A DNA stretch of 64,000 bases from assembly GCF_000430845.1 (NCBI RefSeq), contig NZ_AUMU01000008.1, positions 186,001 through 250,000 of the forward strand, read 5' to 3'. The translations under genes were made by a program, and so were the position numbers. The stretch comes from Chryseobacterium gregarium DSM 19109 (GTDB lineage: Bacteria; Bacteroidota; Bacteroidia; Flavobacteriales; Weeksellaceae). This document shows, one piece after another, positions 1-8,722 of this stretch. The notes beneath the pieces were generated by a model that saw nothing but the letters and a program-made list of their open reading frames with translations, made no database searches and was not told where the DNA came from. Within the stretch, counting starts at the first letter, position 1, and the number at the start of each line of letters is the position of its first letter.

Positions 1-285
1 GTTTCCCGCGCCTTTTCAACTTCCATGGAAATTTATGTAGACGTCTGGCTGGATGACCCGATCAATCATAAAAAAATTCAGACCAATAAAGGGATTTATA
101 CTTTTGTGGCAGTAGACGAATTCAACAGGCCTATCCCGATTCCTGATATGAAGCCTGAAACGGAAGTGGAAAAAGAAAGATTTGCCGCCGCTTTAAGAAG
201 GAAAGAATTGTCACTGATTCTCTCCGGAAGAATGAAGCCGCTGGAATCTGTGGAATTAAAGAAGCTTTTCCAGGAACCTAAATAA
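1..285 (+). CDS. acyl-CoA thioesterase, hotdog fold (3' part only)
   Basis: Only the C-terminal 94 residues are present; the frame is open from base 1, so the gene starts upstream of the window. The visible segment begins VSRAFSTSMEIYVDVW and continues to a GIYTFVAVD strand, a pattern typical of the second half of YciA/BACH-type acyl-CoA hydrolases, which cleave fatty acyl-CoA to free acid and CoA in the cytoplasm. The catalytic part of the hotdog domain is missing here, so chain-length preference cannot be judged. The stop codon overlaps the 3' end of the convergent DUF1648 gene by 8 bases. The family call rests on the strand pattern alone. Confidence 0.7.
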   Translation, partial: VSRAFSTSMEIYVDVWLDDPINHKKIQTNKGIYTFVAVDEFNRPIPIPDMKPETEVEKERFAAALRRKELSLILSGRMKPLESVELKKLFQEPK

Positions 286-634
286 TCTCTTTTAAAGAGA
301 GACCACATAAAAGTAATGTGACCGCTAAAGATAAGACCGACAGAAATATTTGTCGGTTTTTTATTGCCGTCTCTGCTGAAGGTTCCAGGTGATTATTGTT
401 TTTTTTAAAAATTTTCTGGGGATAGAATAATGGAAGTCCGGTTAAAATTAAAATAACTGCATTGATTCCTGCTTCAAGCCACAGAAACATTTTACTTCCA
501 AATCCGTCCGGACCTTCAGAAGAATAATGAATCGGAATAATTTCCGGAACTGATGCGAATTTAATTCCTAAAAAGACAGCATAAGCCAATAATAATATGA
601 CCGACAGACTGAAAATAAATGTATACAATTTCAT
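278..634 (-). CDS. DUF1648-type small membrane protein
   Basis: This 118-residue protein has three hydrophobic segments (about residues 5-25, 52-70 and 95-115). After the first segment comes a short extracytoplasmic stretch with IPIHYSSEGPDGFGSK. The 'P-x-H-(Y/W)-x-x-x-G-x-x-D-G-x-G-x-K' pattern is the hallmark of DUF1648, a domain found alone or joined to SdpI-like domains in bacteriocin immunity and signalling proteins. The biochemical role is unknown. It is convergent with the thioesterase, and a plus-strand terminator hairpin lies inside its last third. Start is ATG at 634; no operon partner is visible. Confidence 0.75.
   Translation of the reverse strand: MKLYTFIFSLSVILLLAYAVFLGIKFASVPEIIPIHYSSEGPDGFGSKMFLWLEAGINAVILILTGLPLFYPQKIFKKNNNHLEPSAETAIKNRQIFLSVLSLAVTLLLCGLSLKEII
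336..364 (+). terminator. intrinsic terminator of the thioesterase gene
   Basis: The stem ACCGACA (336-342) pairs with TGTCGGT (351-357) and is followed by a run of T on the plus strand. It is positioned to end transcription from the thioesterase gene. It lies wholly inside the coding sequence of the convergent DUF1648 gene. Confidence 0.7.
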
Positions 635-688
635 ACAGTTACACTGAAAATTTTTATCATGGGAAAGCCGTTTCTAAATCTTTGCCCT

Positions 689-696
689 TACCTTTG
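689..696 (+). promoter_or_regulatory. -7 promoter element for the 2-hydroxyacid dehydrogenase gene
   Basis: TACCTTTG matches the Bacteroidota sigma-A -7 consensus TAnnTTTG and lies 22 bases before the ATG. No clear -33 TTG is seen at the usual distance, so the call depends on the -7 box and the intergenic position. Confidence 0.45.
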
Positions 697-717
697 CCTC
701 AACAAATATAAAGAATA

Positions 718-1659
718 ATGTCTTCTATGAAAATCTTGCTTTTAGATAAAAATCACCCGCTTATTGCCGAACAGCTTTTGGAAAAAAACTTTATTCTGGA
801 AGAAGATTTTACCTCTTCCTATAATGAGGTGTATGATAAAATTGAAAATTATGACGGCGTAATTATCAGAAGCAGAATTCCTTTGGATAAAAACTTTTTA
901 GAGAAAGGGAAAAGTCTGAAATTCATCGCAAGAGTGGGAGCGGGAATGGAAAACATTGATATTCCGGTGGCTGAAAAGCTGGGAATTCAATTAATTAATT
1001 CTCCTGAAGGCAACCGTGATTCTGTAGCAGAGCATGTGGTCGGAATGCTGCTGGTTCTCATGAACAGGCTGTTCATTGCCTCACAGGAAGTGAAAAACGG
1101 GATCTGGCTGCGCGAAGAGAACAGGGGAGATGAGCTTTTGGGAAAAACAGTCGGGCTGATTGGTTACGGGAACATGGGTAAAGCAACGGCAAAAAGGCTT
1201 TCAGGGTTTGGCTGTACCGTTATTTTTCATGATATCCTGCCGAATCTTTCTGATGAATATGCCACACAGGTTTCTCTGGAGGAATTAAAAGACAGGGCCG
1301 AAGTTTTAAGCCTGCACATTCCGTTAACGGAATTATCTTACTATCTGATTGACGGACCTTTCATTGCTGAAATGAAGAATGACTTTTATTTCATCAATAC
1401 AGCCAGAGGAAAAAATATTGAAACGAAAAGCTTAGTTGAAGCGATGCGTTTCGGCAAAGTCAAAGGGGCCTGCCTGGATGTACTGGAATATGAGAAATCA
1501 TCCTTCGAAAACCTGGAAACGGAAAATGAAGATCTGAAATATCTCCTGGAATCTGAAAAAGCAATCGTTACGCCACATATTGCAGGGTGGACCCATCAGA
1601 GCAAGGAAAAGCTGGCGCAGGTGATTGTAGATAAAATTGTGGCGGGGTTTTGTAGATAA
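718..1659 (+). CDS. NAD-dependent D-2-hydroxyacid dehydrogenase (phosphoglycerate dehydrogenase-like)
   Basis: The 313-residue product has the two-domain layout of D-isomer-specific 2-hydroxyacid dehydrogenases. The N-terminal substrate-binding part contains IARVGAGMENIDI, and the nucleotide-binding part contains GKTVGLIGYGNMGKATAKRL, a GxGxxG Rossmann motif with D at the end of the next strand. The catalytic Arg, Glu and His are probably in INTARGKNIETKSL, LDVLEYEKSS and VTPHIAGWTHQS. The enzyme would reduce or oxidise a 2-keto/2-hydroxy acid in the cytoplasm. At this length it lacks the ACT domain of full SerA, and serine synthesis is plausible but not shown. Two start codons lie close together (codons 1 and 4). 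It stands alone between intergenic gaps. Confidence 0.85.
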   Translation: MSSMKILLLDKNHPLIAEQLLEKNFILEEDFTSSYNEVYDKIENYDGVIIRSRIPLDKNFLEKGKSLKFIARVGAGMENIDIPVAEKLGIQLINSPEGNRDSVAEHVVGMLLVLMNRLFIASQEVKNGIWLREENRGDELLGKTVGLIGYGNMGKATAKRLSGFGCTVIFHDILPNLSDEYATQVSLEELKDRAEVLSLHIPLTELSYYLIDGPFIAEMKNDFYFINTARGKNIETKSLVEAMRFGKVKGACLDVLEYEKSSFENLETENEDLKYLLESEKAIVTPHIAGWTHQSKEKLAQVIVDKIVAGFCR

Positions 1660-1951
1660 GATTGATTACAACTTCCAAAAATAATTTTAAGGATGAAAAA
1701 TAAACTAGCTAGCTTTTAATGAGGATGTTCTCCGAGTTAATATTTTAAATGAATTCTCAATATAAAGTAAAGTCTTTCAATACGGTTGCTTCGAACTTTT
1801 ACGTTGAATGATTTAAAATTTAATATTGATAATAAATGATTTGCATTTTTAAAGTCTTCTTACTGACTTTCGAACATTACTGTAAAAGAAATGCTACACA
1901 AAGGTTCGTGTAGCATTAATGAGTAGACTTAAGATATTGAAACTTATCTAT

Positions 1952-3370
1952 TTATTTTTTTATGAGTTTATGGATGCTCTCAGATCCATCGGCTGTTGAT
2001 ATCTTAATGAAATATATGCCGTTTGGAAGTTGTTGCACGTCAATCTGATTGGTTTGATCAACTTTGATCAATGTTTTTCCGGAAATATCTAAAACTTGTA
2101 ACCATTTGATTGAATATTCAGATTTTACAAAAATCTTTTCAGAGGCAGGATTGGGATATACTGTCATTTTTGTTTTGCCTGAAATTATTTCTTCAACAGA
2201 TAAAAAAGGTTCTGGGCAGTTAGGAGAATAGTTGTCTCCAGTAAACGTCCATCCTTTATTATTAATTAATTGATTTCGGAATATCTGGCCTCCGTTACCA
2301 TAAGTCCTTCCGACTGCTCCGACAAGTCGACCAAGTGGCGAATCAGGGTTTTCAGCCCATCCTTTTAAGGTTGCACCATAATTTCCACAATCTAAGCCGC
2401 TAGAACCAAAAATTTCTGTCAAATTTACTATTGGCGAAAGTGTCCAATTGCCTAAATTTTTGTTGAAATTACTATTAGACCAAAACATATAAGACATATT
2501 TGTAACATTTGAAACGTCCCATGACGAGATATCTTGATTAAAACTAGGATAAGAGAACATCTGAGACATGTTGGTGACATTTGAAGTATTCCAGTTGTTT
2601 AATGGTTGATTAAAAGACTGAGAGGCTTCGAACATCGCTGACATATTCTGAACATTTGAAACATTCCAATTATTAATATTCTGGTTGAATGCCTTAGCGC
2701 GATTAAACATGAAACTCATGTTGGTTACATTTGAAACATTCCAATTGGCAATATCCTGATTGAATACATCAGCATAATAAAACATCTCACTCATGTTTGT
2801 AACGTTTGATGTATTCCAATTGCCAATTGGTTTATTAAAAGCCTTCGCATTTAAAAATAAACTGCTCATATTAGTTACATTGCTCACATTCCAGTTATTA
2901 ATATTGTTTACAATTGATAAGTTTGTGCAACCTGAAAAAAAAGAGCTGAGGTTAGTAACTCCTGAAAAATCAGGAATATCCGTTGCTGTAATTTGAATAT
3001 TGGCATATCCTGAAAACATTCCTGATAAATTATTATCCCAGGTAATTTGGCCCCATTGTGTTAGTTCAACAACTTTATCAGCATCAGTTCCAGACTTAAG
3101 CCTGAAAATGCCAGTAGGTATAATAGAAATGGTATATGTTCCTATTGAGGGAACGCTTATTTCCGTTAAATCTGTGATTGTAGTTCCATTACCGGTAATA
3201 GCAGAATTATTACTCTTTACATACGAGTAGCTGTAGGCACCCTGAGTGTTTAATCTTATTTTTGGATTGCTCGCATCACTCACAAAAAATTTAAGTACAA
3301 GTGGAGCTTGTGCCTTTATAACAGTAATGGTTAAAAAGCAGAAAGCGAAAAAGTAAATTTTTTTTAACAT
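1952..3370 (-). CDS. secreted BspA-like repeat protein with type IX sorting domain
   Basis: The 472-residue protein starts with a Sec signal peptide (MLKKIYFFAFCFLTITVIKAQ, split after the AQ). It continues with a beta-rich N-terminal region and about seven copies of a 25-residue repeat of the form NWN-S-NVTNMS-MF-A-FNQ, which matches the DUF285/BspA-like repeat found in surface proteins of gut and oral bacteria and mycoplasmas. The last about 75 residues hold the YPNPASEK and LPNGIYFIKI motifs of a type A C-terminal sorting domain, so the product should leave the cell through the type IX system and stay on the surface or be released. Adhesion or host/matrix contact is inferred from BspA relatives. 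The gene is monocistronic. Confidence 0.85.
   Translation of the reverse strand: MLKKIYFFAFCFLTITVIKAQAPLVLKFFVSDASNPKIRLNTQGAYSYSYVKSNNSAITGNGTTITDLTEISVPSIGTYTISIIPTGIFRLKSGTDADKVVELTQWGQITWDNNLSGMFSGYANIQITATDIPDFSGVTNLSSFFSGCTNLSIVNNINNWNVSNVTNMSSLFLNAKAFNKPIGNWNTSNVTNMSEMFYYADVFNQDIANWNVSNVTNMSFMFNRAKAFNQNINNWNVSNVQNMSAMFEASQSFNQPLNNWNTSNVTNMSQMFSYPSFNQDISSWDVSNVTNMSYMFWSNSNFNKNLGNWTLSPIVNLTEIFGSSGLDCGNYGATLKGWAENPDSPLGRLVGAVGRTYGNGGQIFRNQLINNKGWTFTGDNYSPNCPEPFLSVEEIISGKTKMTVYPNPASEKIFVKSEYSIKWLQVLDISGKTLIKVDQTNQIDVQQLPNGIYFIKISTADGSESIHKLIKK
2430..2910 (-). repeat. 75-bp coding tandem repeats of the BspA-like gene
   Basis: About seven in-frame units of 75 bases (25 codons) encode NWN(V/T)SNVTNMS-x-MF-x6-FNQ-x-I. 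The nucleotide copies have diverged but the asparagine/methionine ladder is kept, with one unit one codon short. Such arrays can change copy number by recombination. Confidence 0.8.
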
Positions 3371-3711
3371 TTTTTTATTTTTATTGGGTGCAAAAATACA
3401 TATTTCCTAAGAATAAGATATTAAGTAAAAAAAAAAAGCAAATAATCGCCAAGCTCCGCATTGTTGCTTCTCTGTGGGTTTTTCAGATATGCTTTACTCA
3501 AAAATTATGTTTTTTATTAGGCTTTAAAATTTTAAAAAAATATGTATCTGATCTTAGTTGTTAAGATGTTGTTCAATATCAAGTACCTTGCTTAATGTAA
3601 GTCTAGATTCTTAAAAAAATTGCTTTTAATAGTGTTAAATAATTCATAATTTACTTCCAGGACTTAGTATTTATTTTGAGTTTCATTAAATTGCCGCTCA
3701 TTTTTGTACTC
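3371..3711. other. intergenic region, 341 bp, divergent promoters
   Basis: There is no coding sequence. On the minus strand TATTTTTG at 3391-3398 is a -7 element for the BspA-like gene, with a leader of about 15 bases. Towards the serine hydrolase the nearest match is TTATTTTG at 3671-3678, one base off the consensus. The rest is AT-rich with runs of A and T and shows no clear structure. Confidence 0.5.
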
Positions 3712-4974
3712 ATGAATAATCGCTATTTTTTATTGCTGATCACTGCTTTTTTATTCTTTTTTTCCTGTAAAAAAAAATCTGAAAATAGAAATACCGTTGC
3801 AGAACATACAACCAACCTTCCGAATTACGGGAATGTAGATTTAAGTAAAGTATTTACCAAAGATGACAGTCAGATTCCGGATAAAGCATCATTGGTCCGT
3901 TATATTGATCAGTATTACAAAAAAGTTTGGGAAGGAAGTGATCTGAGCGGCAGCATCCTGGTGGCCAAAGGAGACGATATCCTGTATGAAAACTACAGAG
4001 GTTTCGCCAGAGAAGACCATCAGAAACCGATTGATAAAAATACACCGCTCCATGTGGCTTCCGTTTCCAAAACATTGACGGCAATGGCCATGATGAAACT
4101 GGTGGAAGCGGGGAAAATTAAGCTGTCAGATCATTTAACACAATATTTCCCGGGTTTTCCATACCCGAATGTTACCGTACATACCTTACTGGACCAGAGA
4201 AGTGGCCTTCCGAAATATGAATATTTTATTCCGAAGATTCAGCCGGCTCCGGTAGAACTTTCTAAGCCATTTATCACCAATGAGGATGTATTGCACATGA
4301 TCATTAAATATAAGCCTGAACTGGCAAGAGATACCGACACTGGTTTTATGTATTGCAATACCAACTTTGCCATGCTGGCTTTACTGATTGAAAAAGTAAC
4401 CATGATGCCCTTTCCACAGGCGATGAAAGAGATGGTTTTCGATCCTCTGAAAATGGACCATACGTTTATTTTTCAGGAAAAAGATATTCCTACCGCTTCC
4501 CAGTCATTTTATTACGGAGGGAATAAATTATATCCTCTGGACAAACTGGATCTGATTTACGGAGATAAAAATGTGTATACTACGCCGAGAGATTTGTATA
4601 ACTTCTCAAAAGCCATGTTTTCCAAAGATTTTTTAAAACCCGAATTTATGCAGATGGTCTTCATGCCGTACAGTAATGAAAAAGCCGGCATGAATAATTA
4701 CGGCTTGGGTTTCAGAATGAAAATTTTTGATAACGGTGAAAAGCTGACCTACCATAACGGCTGGTGGCATGGAACCAACTCTGTTTTTGCCCATTTATTA
4801 AAATCAAAAGTCACGATTGTGGCCATCGGAAATAAATACTCCAATAAGGTGTATTCGGCACTTGCCCTATCCGGTCTGTTCGAAGATTTTCCTCCTCAGA
4901 TAGACAAGCTGCACAGCGTGATGAGCGACGGCAAAGATACATTGAAAGGACATAGTGAAGTTTATGGAGAATAA
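3712..4974 (+). CDS. serine hydrolase lipoprotein, class C beta-lactamase/DD-peptidase family
   Basis: ATG at 3712 is chosen because it gives a clean lipoprotein signal, MNNRYFLLLITAFLFFFSC, with the lipobox Cys followed by lysines; an upstream TTG would only add a poorly fitting extension. The mature protein has the beta-lactamase (PF00144) fold markers: SVSK (the SxxK catalytic Ser/Lys, in HVASVSKTLTAMAMMKL), the YCN tyrosine motif in MYCNTNFAMLALLIEK, and HNGWWHGTNS in place of the KTG box. Relatives include penicillin-binding esterases, D-aminopeptidases and EstB-type esterases, so the substrate is open. It would be anchored to a membrane facing the periplasm. It is followed after 25 bases by another lipoprotein gene that has its own -7 box. 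Confidence 0.85.
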   Translation: MNNRYFLLLITAFLFFFSCKKKSENRNTVAEHTTNLPNYGNVDLSKVFTKDDSQIPDKASLVRYIDQYYKKVWEGSDLSGSILVAKGDDILYENYRGFAREDHQKPIDKNTPLHVASVSKTLTAMAMMKLVEAGKIKLSDHLTQYFPGFPYPNVTVHTLLDQRSGLPKYEYFIPKIQPAPVELSKPFITNEDVLHMIIKYKPELARDTDTGFMYCNTNFAMLALLIEKVTMMPFPQAMKEMVFDPLKMDHTFIFQEKDIPTASQSFYYGGNKLYPLDKLDLIYGDKNVYTTPRDLYNFSKAMFSKDFLKPEFMQMVFMPYSNEKAGMNNYGLGFRMKIFDNGEKLTYHNGWWHGTNSVFAHLLKSKVTIVAIGNKYSNKVYSALALSGLFEDFPPQIDKLHSVMSDGKDTLKGHSEVYGE

Positions 4975-4978
4975 TGTT

Positions 4979-4986
4979 TATTTTTG
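4979..4986 (+). promoter_or_regulatory. -7 promoter element for the Ig-like lipoprotein gene
   Basis: TATTTTTG fits TAnnTTTG and lies 13 bases before the ATG at 5000. It overlaps the end of the preceding gene. The short distance implies a very short 5' leader and argues for the downstream ATG over the in-frame one at 4955. Confidence 0.5.
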
Positions 4987-4999
4987 CGTAAACCTATTC

Positions 5000-6745
5000 A
5001 TGAAAAGATTTCTTTTATTATTCGTTATCGGTTTCCTTTTGCAGTCCTGCGCAAGAGTCGGGTCGCCAGTAGGGGGTTCGAAAGATACGCTGGCTCCTAA
5101 ATTTTTAGGCTCCAATATCGATACCACAAGGATTAATGTTCCGAGGGACATCAAAGAACTGCGTCTAGACTTTGATGAATACATCACCTTAAAGGACATC
5201 AATAAAAACCTGAATATTTCTCCCCCGATCAATAATATCAAACGGATTATTCCTGCCAATATTGCCAATAAATTTATCCTGATTCAGTGGACTGATACCC
5301 TGCAGGCAAATACAACATATAACTTTAATTTTGGAAATTCTATTGCAGACAATAACGAGACAAATATTTTACGCTATTTCAACTTTGCCTTTTCTACAGG
5401 TGAAAAGCTGGATGATCTTTATATTAGCGGAGAGGTGAAAGATGCTCTATCCATTAAAAAAGCCGGTGAAAATAAATTTGTGGTCGGATTATACCGGGCA
5501 AAAGATACCATCGATTACAAACAGAAACCTTACTATATGACCAAGGTGGATGATGACGGATATTATGAGCTGAATTACCTGTCTCCAGGGCCATATAAGA
5601 TTATCGCCTTTGAAGATGAAAACGGAAATTCAATATATGATCCCGGTAAAGAAAAAGTAGGCTTCCAGAAAGATCCGGTAGTGGTGGAAAAATCAGTGTC
5701 CGGATTGAATTTAAAATTATATCCTTCCAGGAAACCGGTGAAATACCTGGAAATGAAAGAAAGTCCGGGTGGGGTGCTGATGACATTTGAAGGAAAACCG
5801 GAAGATGTTAAAGTTCAACCATTAAATGAAAAAATTAAAGAGTATAAAGTTACGCACGTCCCGAAATCCGATACGGTAAGGATCTGGTTTGATGCAGTAA
5901 AAAGTGACGTAGGGCAGACGGCAACTGAAAACCTTAAATTCGGATATAATGCAGGAATCGGGAAGAAAGACAGCCTGTACAATGCATCGTTGTTCTATAA
6001 GTACAATACGAAAAACGCAATGGATCTTGCCAGCGATAACGGAGGCGGAATGCTTGCCCCGAAACAGGATTTTAAACTTGTTTCAAATTATTATCTTGAT
6101 AAAATCAATACTGATAAATGGATCCTCAAAATGACCGGTGATACTTTGAATACAGTACCTTTCACTGCGAGAATTTCAGAAACCAATCCATATCAAATTT
6201 TAATGAAAGCCGATTTTGTTCCGGGTAAAAAATACCAGCTGACAGTTCCGAAAGAAACTGTGTCGTCTTTCTATGCTAAAAATTATCAGTCCAAGCGTTT
6301 TGATTTTGAAGCGGATAAAGTTGAAAATTACGGAAGTGTGACATTCAAACTGCAGAATGCGCCTGTTTCAAGCTATTGGATTCAGCTGGTAGACAGTTCA
6401 GATAAGATTTTGTATCAGAAATATACAAAAGGTAGCGAAGTGAAGTTTGACATTCTCAGGCCCGGTGAATATATTGTGAAAGTCCTGGCTGACAATAATG
6501 AAAATAAATACTGGGATGAAGCCGATTTCCGGAATGACGTTTTTGCAGAAGATTCCTATATTTATTATAAGGTCATTATCGTAAGGCCGCTTTGGGACAG
6601 CAATGAAGAATGGGATCTGAAAGATACGAGGGTACTGGATACGTCAAAATTAAGTGTGCCGAAAACAGATGCCAATACTCCGCCCAAAGATGCGAAAGAA
6701 CTGGATGTAAAGAGCAATAATACCTTGCTGACGCCTACCAGGTAA
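5000..6745 (+). CDS. lipoprotein with N-terminal bacterial Ig-like domain
   Basis: ATG at 5000 gives MKRFLLLFVIGFLLQSC, a lipoprotein signal with lipobox LLQSC. Right after it comes ARVGSPVGGSKDTLAPKFLGSNIDTT, then a stretch around RELRLDFDEYITLKD and FNFGNSIADNNE. This is the SbsA-type Ig-like module commonly found at the N-terminus of a Bacteroidota lipoprotein family of about 550-600 residues. A carboxypeptidase-regulatory-like segment (ISGEVKDA...GYYELNYLSPGPYKIIAFED) follows. The function is unknown; surface or periplasmic structural roles are likely. It is six bases upstream of the haem-binding gene, so the two are probably co-transcribed. Confidence 0.8.
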   Translation: MKRFLLLFVIGFLLQSCARVGSPVGGSKDTLAPKFLGSNIDTTRINVPRDIKELRLDFDEYITLKDINKNLNISPPINNIKRIIPANIANKFILIQWTDTLQANTTYNFNFGNSIADNNETNILRYFNFAFSTGEKLDDLYISGEVKDALSIKKAGENKFVVGLYRAKDTIDYKQKPYYMTKVDDDGYYELNYLSPGPYKIIAFEDENGNSIYDPGKEKVGFQKDPVVVEKSVSGLNLKLYPSRKPVKYLEMKESPGGVLMTFEGKPEDVKVQPLNEKIKEYKVTHVPKSDTVRIWFDAVKSDVGQTATENLKFGYNAGIGKKDSLYNASLFYKYNTKNAMDLASDNGGGMLAPKQDFKLVSNYYLDKINTDKWILKMTGDTLNTVPFTARISETNPYQILMKADFVPGKKYQLTVPKETVSSFYAKNYQSKRFDFEADKVENYGSVTFKLQNAPVSSYWIQLVDSSDKILYQKYTKGSEVKFDILRPGEYIVKVLADNNENKYWDEADFRNDVFAEDSYIYYKVIIVRPLWDSNEEWDLKDTRVLDTSKLSVPKTDANTPPKDAKELDVKSNNTLLTPTR

Positions 6746-6750
6746 AATAG

Positions 6751-7209
6751 ATGAAAACGTTTAAAAAAATACTTTTCTGGACTCTGCTGGGTTTTGGGCT
6801 GATACAGTTTATTTCTACAGACAAAGTGAACAAGCCTGTGGATCACAAGGTAAATTTTATCGATGTTAACAAAACACCTGATAAAATTGCACAGTTAATC
6901 AGGGGAGCATGCTATGACTGCCATTCCAATGAAACCGTTTACCCGGAATACGCCTATGTTGCGCCGGTGTCCTGGTCGATAAAAAGCCATGTCAATGAAG
7001 GCCGGGAGCATATGAACTTCTCTGTCTGGAAAACCTATAACCAGGAGCTTAAAGAAAGCATGATGGATAAAGCGGTTCAGACGCTGAAGAACAGAACCAT
7101 GCCGATGCCGGGATATATTGTGTATCATAAAGAAGCGAATCTTTCTGATGCTGAAAGAACCCTGTTAATACAATATTTTGAAGGGCTTTTAAAATCCAAA
7201 TTGTATTAA
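6751..7209 (+). CDS. membrane-anchored haem-binding domain protein
   Basis: The 152-residue protein has an N-terminal hydrophobic anchor (about residues 6-22) and one CxxCH haem c attachment site in GACYDCHSNETVYPEYAYVAP. The flanking SNETVYP...PVSW pattern and a distal methionine (NRTMPMPGY) match the haem_bd domain family (PF14376), common in Bacteroidota. It would act in the periplasm as a small monohaem c-type protein; its partners are unknown. It starts five bases after the lipoprotein gene and is followed by a strong terminator, so it closes that transcript. Confidence 0.85.
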   Translation: MKTFKKILFWTLLGFGLIQFISTDKVNKPVDHKVNFIDVNKTPDKIAQLIRGACYDCHSNETVYPEYAYVAPVSWSIKSHVNEGREHMNFSVWKTYNQELKESMMDKAVQTLKNRTMPMPGYIVYHKEANLSDAERTLLIQYFEGLLKSKLY

Positions 7210-7226
7210 CCTGAAATAAAAAAATA

Positions 7227-7256
7227 AAACACCGGTTATAGCAACCGGTGTTTTTA
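7227..7256 (+). terminator. intrinsic terminator, probably bidirectional
   Basis: AAACACCGGTT (7227-7237) pairs with AACCGGTGTTT (7243-7253) around a five-base loop. There are T runs after it and A runs before it, so it can serve both the haem-binding gene and the convergent NUDIX gene. Confidence 0.85.
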
Positions 7257-7283
7257 ATAGAGTCAGTAATGATCGTCTAGTGG

Positions 7284-7799
7284 TTAAATATCCTTCAGAT
7301 AAGCTTCGAAAAATCTTTTCTGGGAATCAAAAGCAAGGTCTTCAAGATTTAGGTCTTTCAAAGGAATCCAGACGGCTTCTGAAATTTCAGAGGCTTCAAG
7401 ATTGACTTCAAATTTTTCCGGAACATGATATTCGTAAAAAAGATCAATGGTATGATAATCAATCTCTTTATACTGATATACATTCGGAAGGCTTGTGAGG
7501 TACCGCAGCCTTGAAATATCAACGGTCAGTTGCAGTTCTTCAAAAAGTTCCCTTTTACAGGCTTCTTCAGCGCTTTCCTTAGGATCTACAAATCCGCCTG
7601 CAAGATCAAGTTTTCCTTTTTTCGGGTCTCTTACCCTTCTGGTAAGATAAACTTCGTCATCATGCCTGATCACCACGGCTACGGCCCCGGCAACATTGTT
7701 GTACAGGTTGAAATTACAAATGGGACAGCTCCATTTCTTTTCGCCGTCCCAGTGTAAGGATTTTTCGCCGCAATTAGGGCAGTATTCCAGTATTTTCAT
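7284..7799 (-). CDS. NUDIX hydrolase with N-terminal zinc ribbon
   Basis: Residues 7-30 hold two CxxC pairs (CPNCG and CPIC) that form a zinc ribbon as in NudC-type NADH pyrophosphatases. The Nudix box follows: GGFVDPKESAEEACKRELFEEL, which fits G-x5-E-x7-RE-U-x-EE-x-G/x-U and supplies the metal-binding glutamates. The enzyme should hydrolyse a nucleoside diphosphate-linked substrate such as NADH, ADP-ribose or an oxidised nucleotide; at 171 residues it is shorter than NudC, so the substrate is uncertain. Its start lies 26 bases inside the end of xerD, so translation is coupled to it. Confidence 0.85.
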   Translation of the reverse strand: MKILEYCPNCGEKSLHWDGEKKWSCPICNFNLYNNVAGAVAVVIRHDDEVYLTRRVRDPKKGKLDLAGGFVDPKESAEEACKRELFEELQLTVDISRLRYLTSLPNVYQYKEIDYHTIDLFYEYHVPEKFEVNLEASEISEAVWIPLKDLNLEDLAFDSQKRFFEAYLKDI

Positions 7800-8712
7800 T
7801 GAGTGATATATTAATATTTCTCGGATGATAGCTCAAAATTACATCCCGGAGTTCCTCGGTCTTCAGATGGGTATAAATTTCAGTGGTGGTAATGCTGGAA
7901 TGGCCCAGCATTTCCTGGATGTACCGTAGGTCTGCGCCGTTCTGAAGCAAATGCGTCGCAAAAGAATGCCTGAATGTATGAGGGGATATTTTCTTGCTTA
8001 CGCCTGCTTTGTCCGTTAATTCCTTTATAATTAAAAATACGATAACCCTGGACATGGAGGTTCCCCGGCTGTTGAGGAAAAGTGTGTCTTCATGTTTTTT
8101 ATTCACTTTACCTTTGGAGCGGGTATCGTTGATGTATCGCTGTATCAGTTCTGCGGTATAACCTGCCAAAGGGACAAAACGGGTTTTGTCTCCTTTTCCG
8201 GACACTTTAATATAATGTTCTTTAAAATTAATGTTTGAAATTTTAAGCTCAATAAGTTCCGAAACCCGGAGGCCGCAGCCATACAGCACCTCAATAATAC
8301 AGTGGTTTCTTCTCCCGAGATCGGTATTCATCTCAATAGCATTGATGATTTTATTGATGTCTGGAAGGCTTAAAGTATCAGGAAGATAGAGTCCGAGTTT
8401 GGGCCCCTCCAGCAAGGCAGCTGGATTGTCTTCACGGAACTCATCTTCCATCAGGTATCTGAAAAATGCTTTGATGGAAGAGATCCATCTGGCCTGAGAC
8501 CGTTCACTGAACTTTTGTTTGGAAAGATTGAAAATGTATTCCTGCAGATTTTCGTATCCGATGGTGTCAGGGCCCATGTTTTCCAGATCTTCTTCTGCGT
8601 ATTCCTTTAATTTTCTGATGTCCCTAATGTAGGCGTCAAGTGTGTTTTCTGAAAAATTTCTTTCGAAGCGAAGAAAGATTTCAAAATCCTTAATTTTTTC
8701 ATCCCATGTCAT
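7774..8712 (-). CDS. xerD: tyrosine recombinase XerD
   Basis: The 312-residue protein has an N-terminal SAM-like DNA-binding domain (residues 1-90; FLRFERNFSENTLDAYIRDI) and a C-terminal phage-integrase domain. Catalytic residues are visible: Arg in YGCGLRVSELIEL, the HxxR of SPHTFRHSFATHLL, the second His in MLGHSSITTTEIYTH and the nucleophile Tyr in the same segment. XerD works with XerC at dif to resolve chromosome dimers. The surrounding genes are housekeeping and there are no attachment-site repeats, which argues against a mobile-element integrase. XerC is not in the window. Confidence 0.9.
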   Translation of the reverse strand: MTWDEKIKDFEIFLRFERNFSENTLDAYIRDIRKLKEYAEEDLENMGPDTIGYENLQEYIFNLSKQKFSERSQARWISSIKAFFRYLMEDEFREDNPAALLEGPKLGLYLPDTLSLPDINKIINAIEMNTDLGRRNHCIIEVLYGCGLRVSELIELKISNINFKEHYIKVSGKGDKTRFVPLAGYTAELIQRYINDTRSKGKVNKKHEDTLFLNSRGTSMSRVIVFLIIKELTDKAGVSKKISPHTFRHSFATHLLQNGADLRYIQEMLGHSSITTTEIYTHLKTEELRDVILSYHPRNINISLNENTGILP

Positions 8713-8722
8713 GGTTGCTGTG

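Noticed and set aside
1660..1951. Possible gene between the dehydrogenase and the BspA-like gene
   Set aside because: No frame of useful length or structure was found in this 292-base AT-rich gap.
2430..2910. Evenly spaced repeats that could suggest a CRISPR array
   Set aside because: The 75-base units are coding, in frame, without unique spacers, and translate into the known BspA-like repeat.
3676..3711. TTG start 36 bases upstream of the serine hydrolase ATG
   Set aside because: The extension breaks the otherwise perfect lipoprotein signal peptide that begins at the ATG at 3712.
7774..8712. Tyrosine recombinase as integrase of a mobile element
   Set aside because: It has XerD features, lies in a housekeeping operon with dCMP deaminase and NUDIX genes, and no attachment repeats or cargo genes are nearby.
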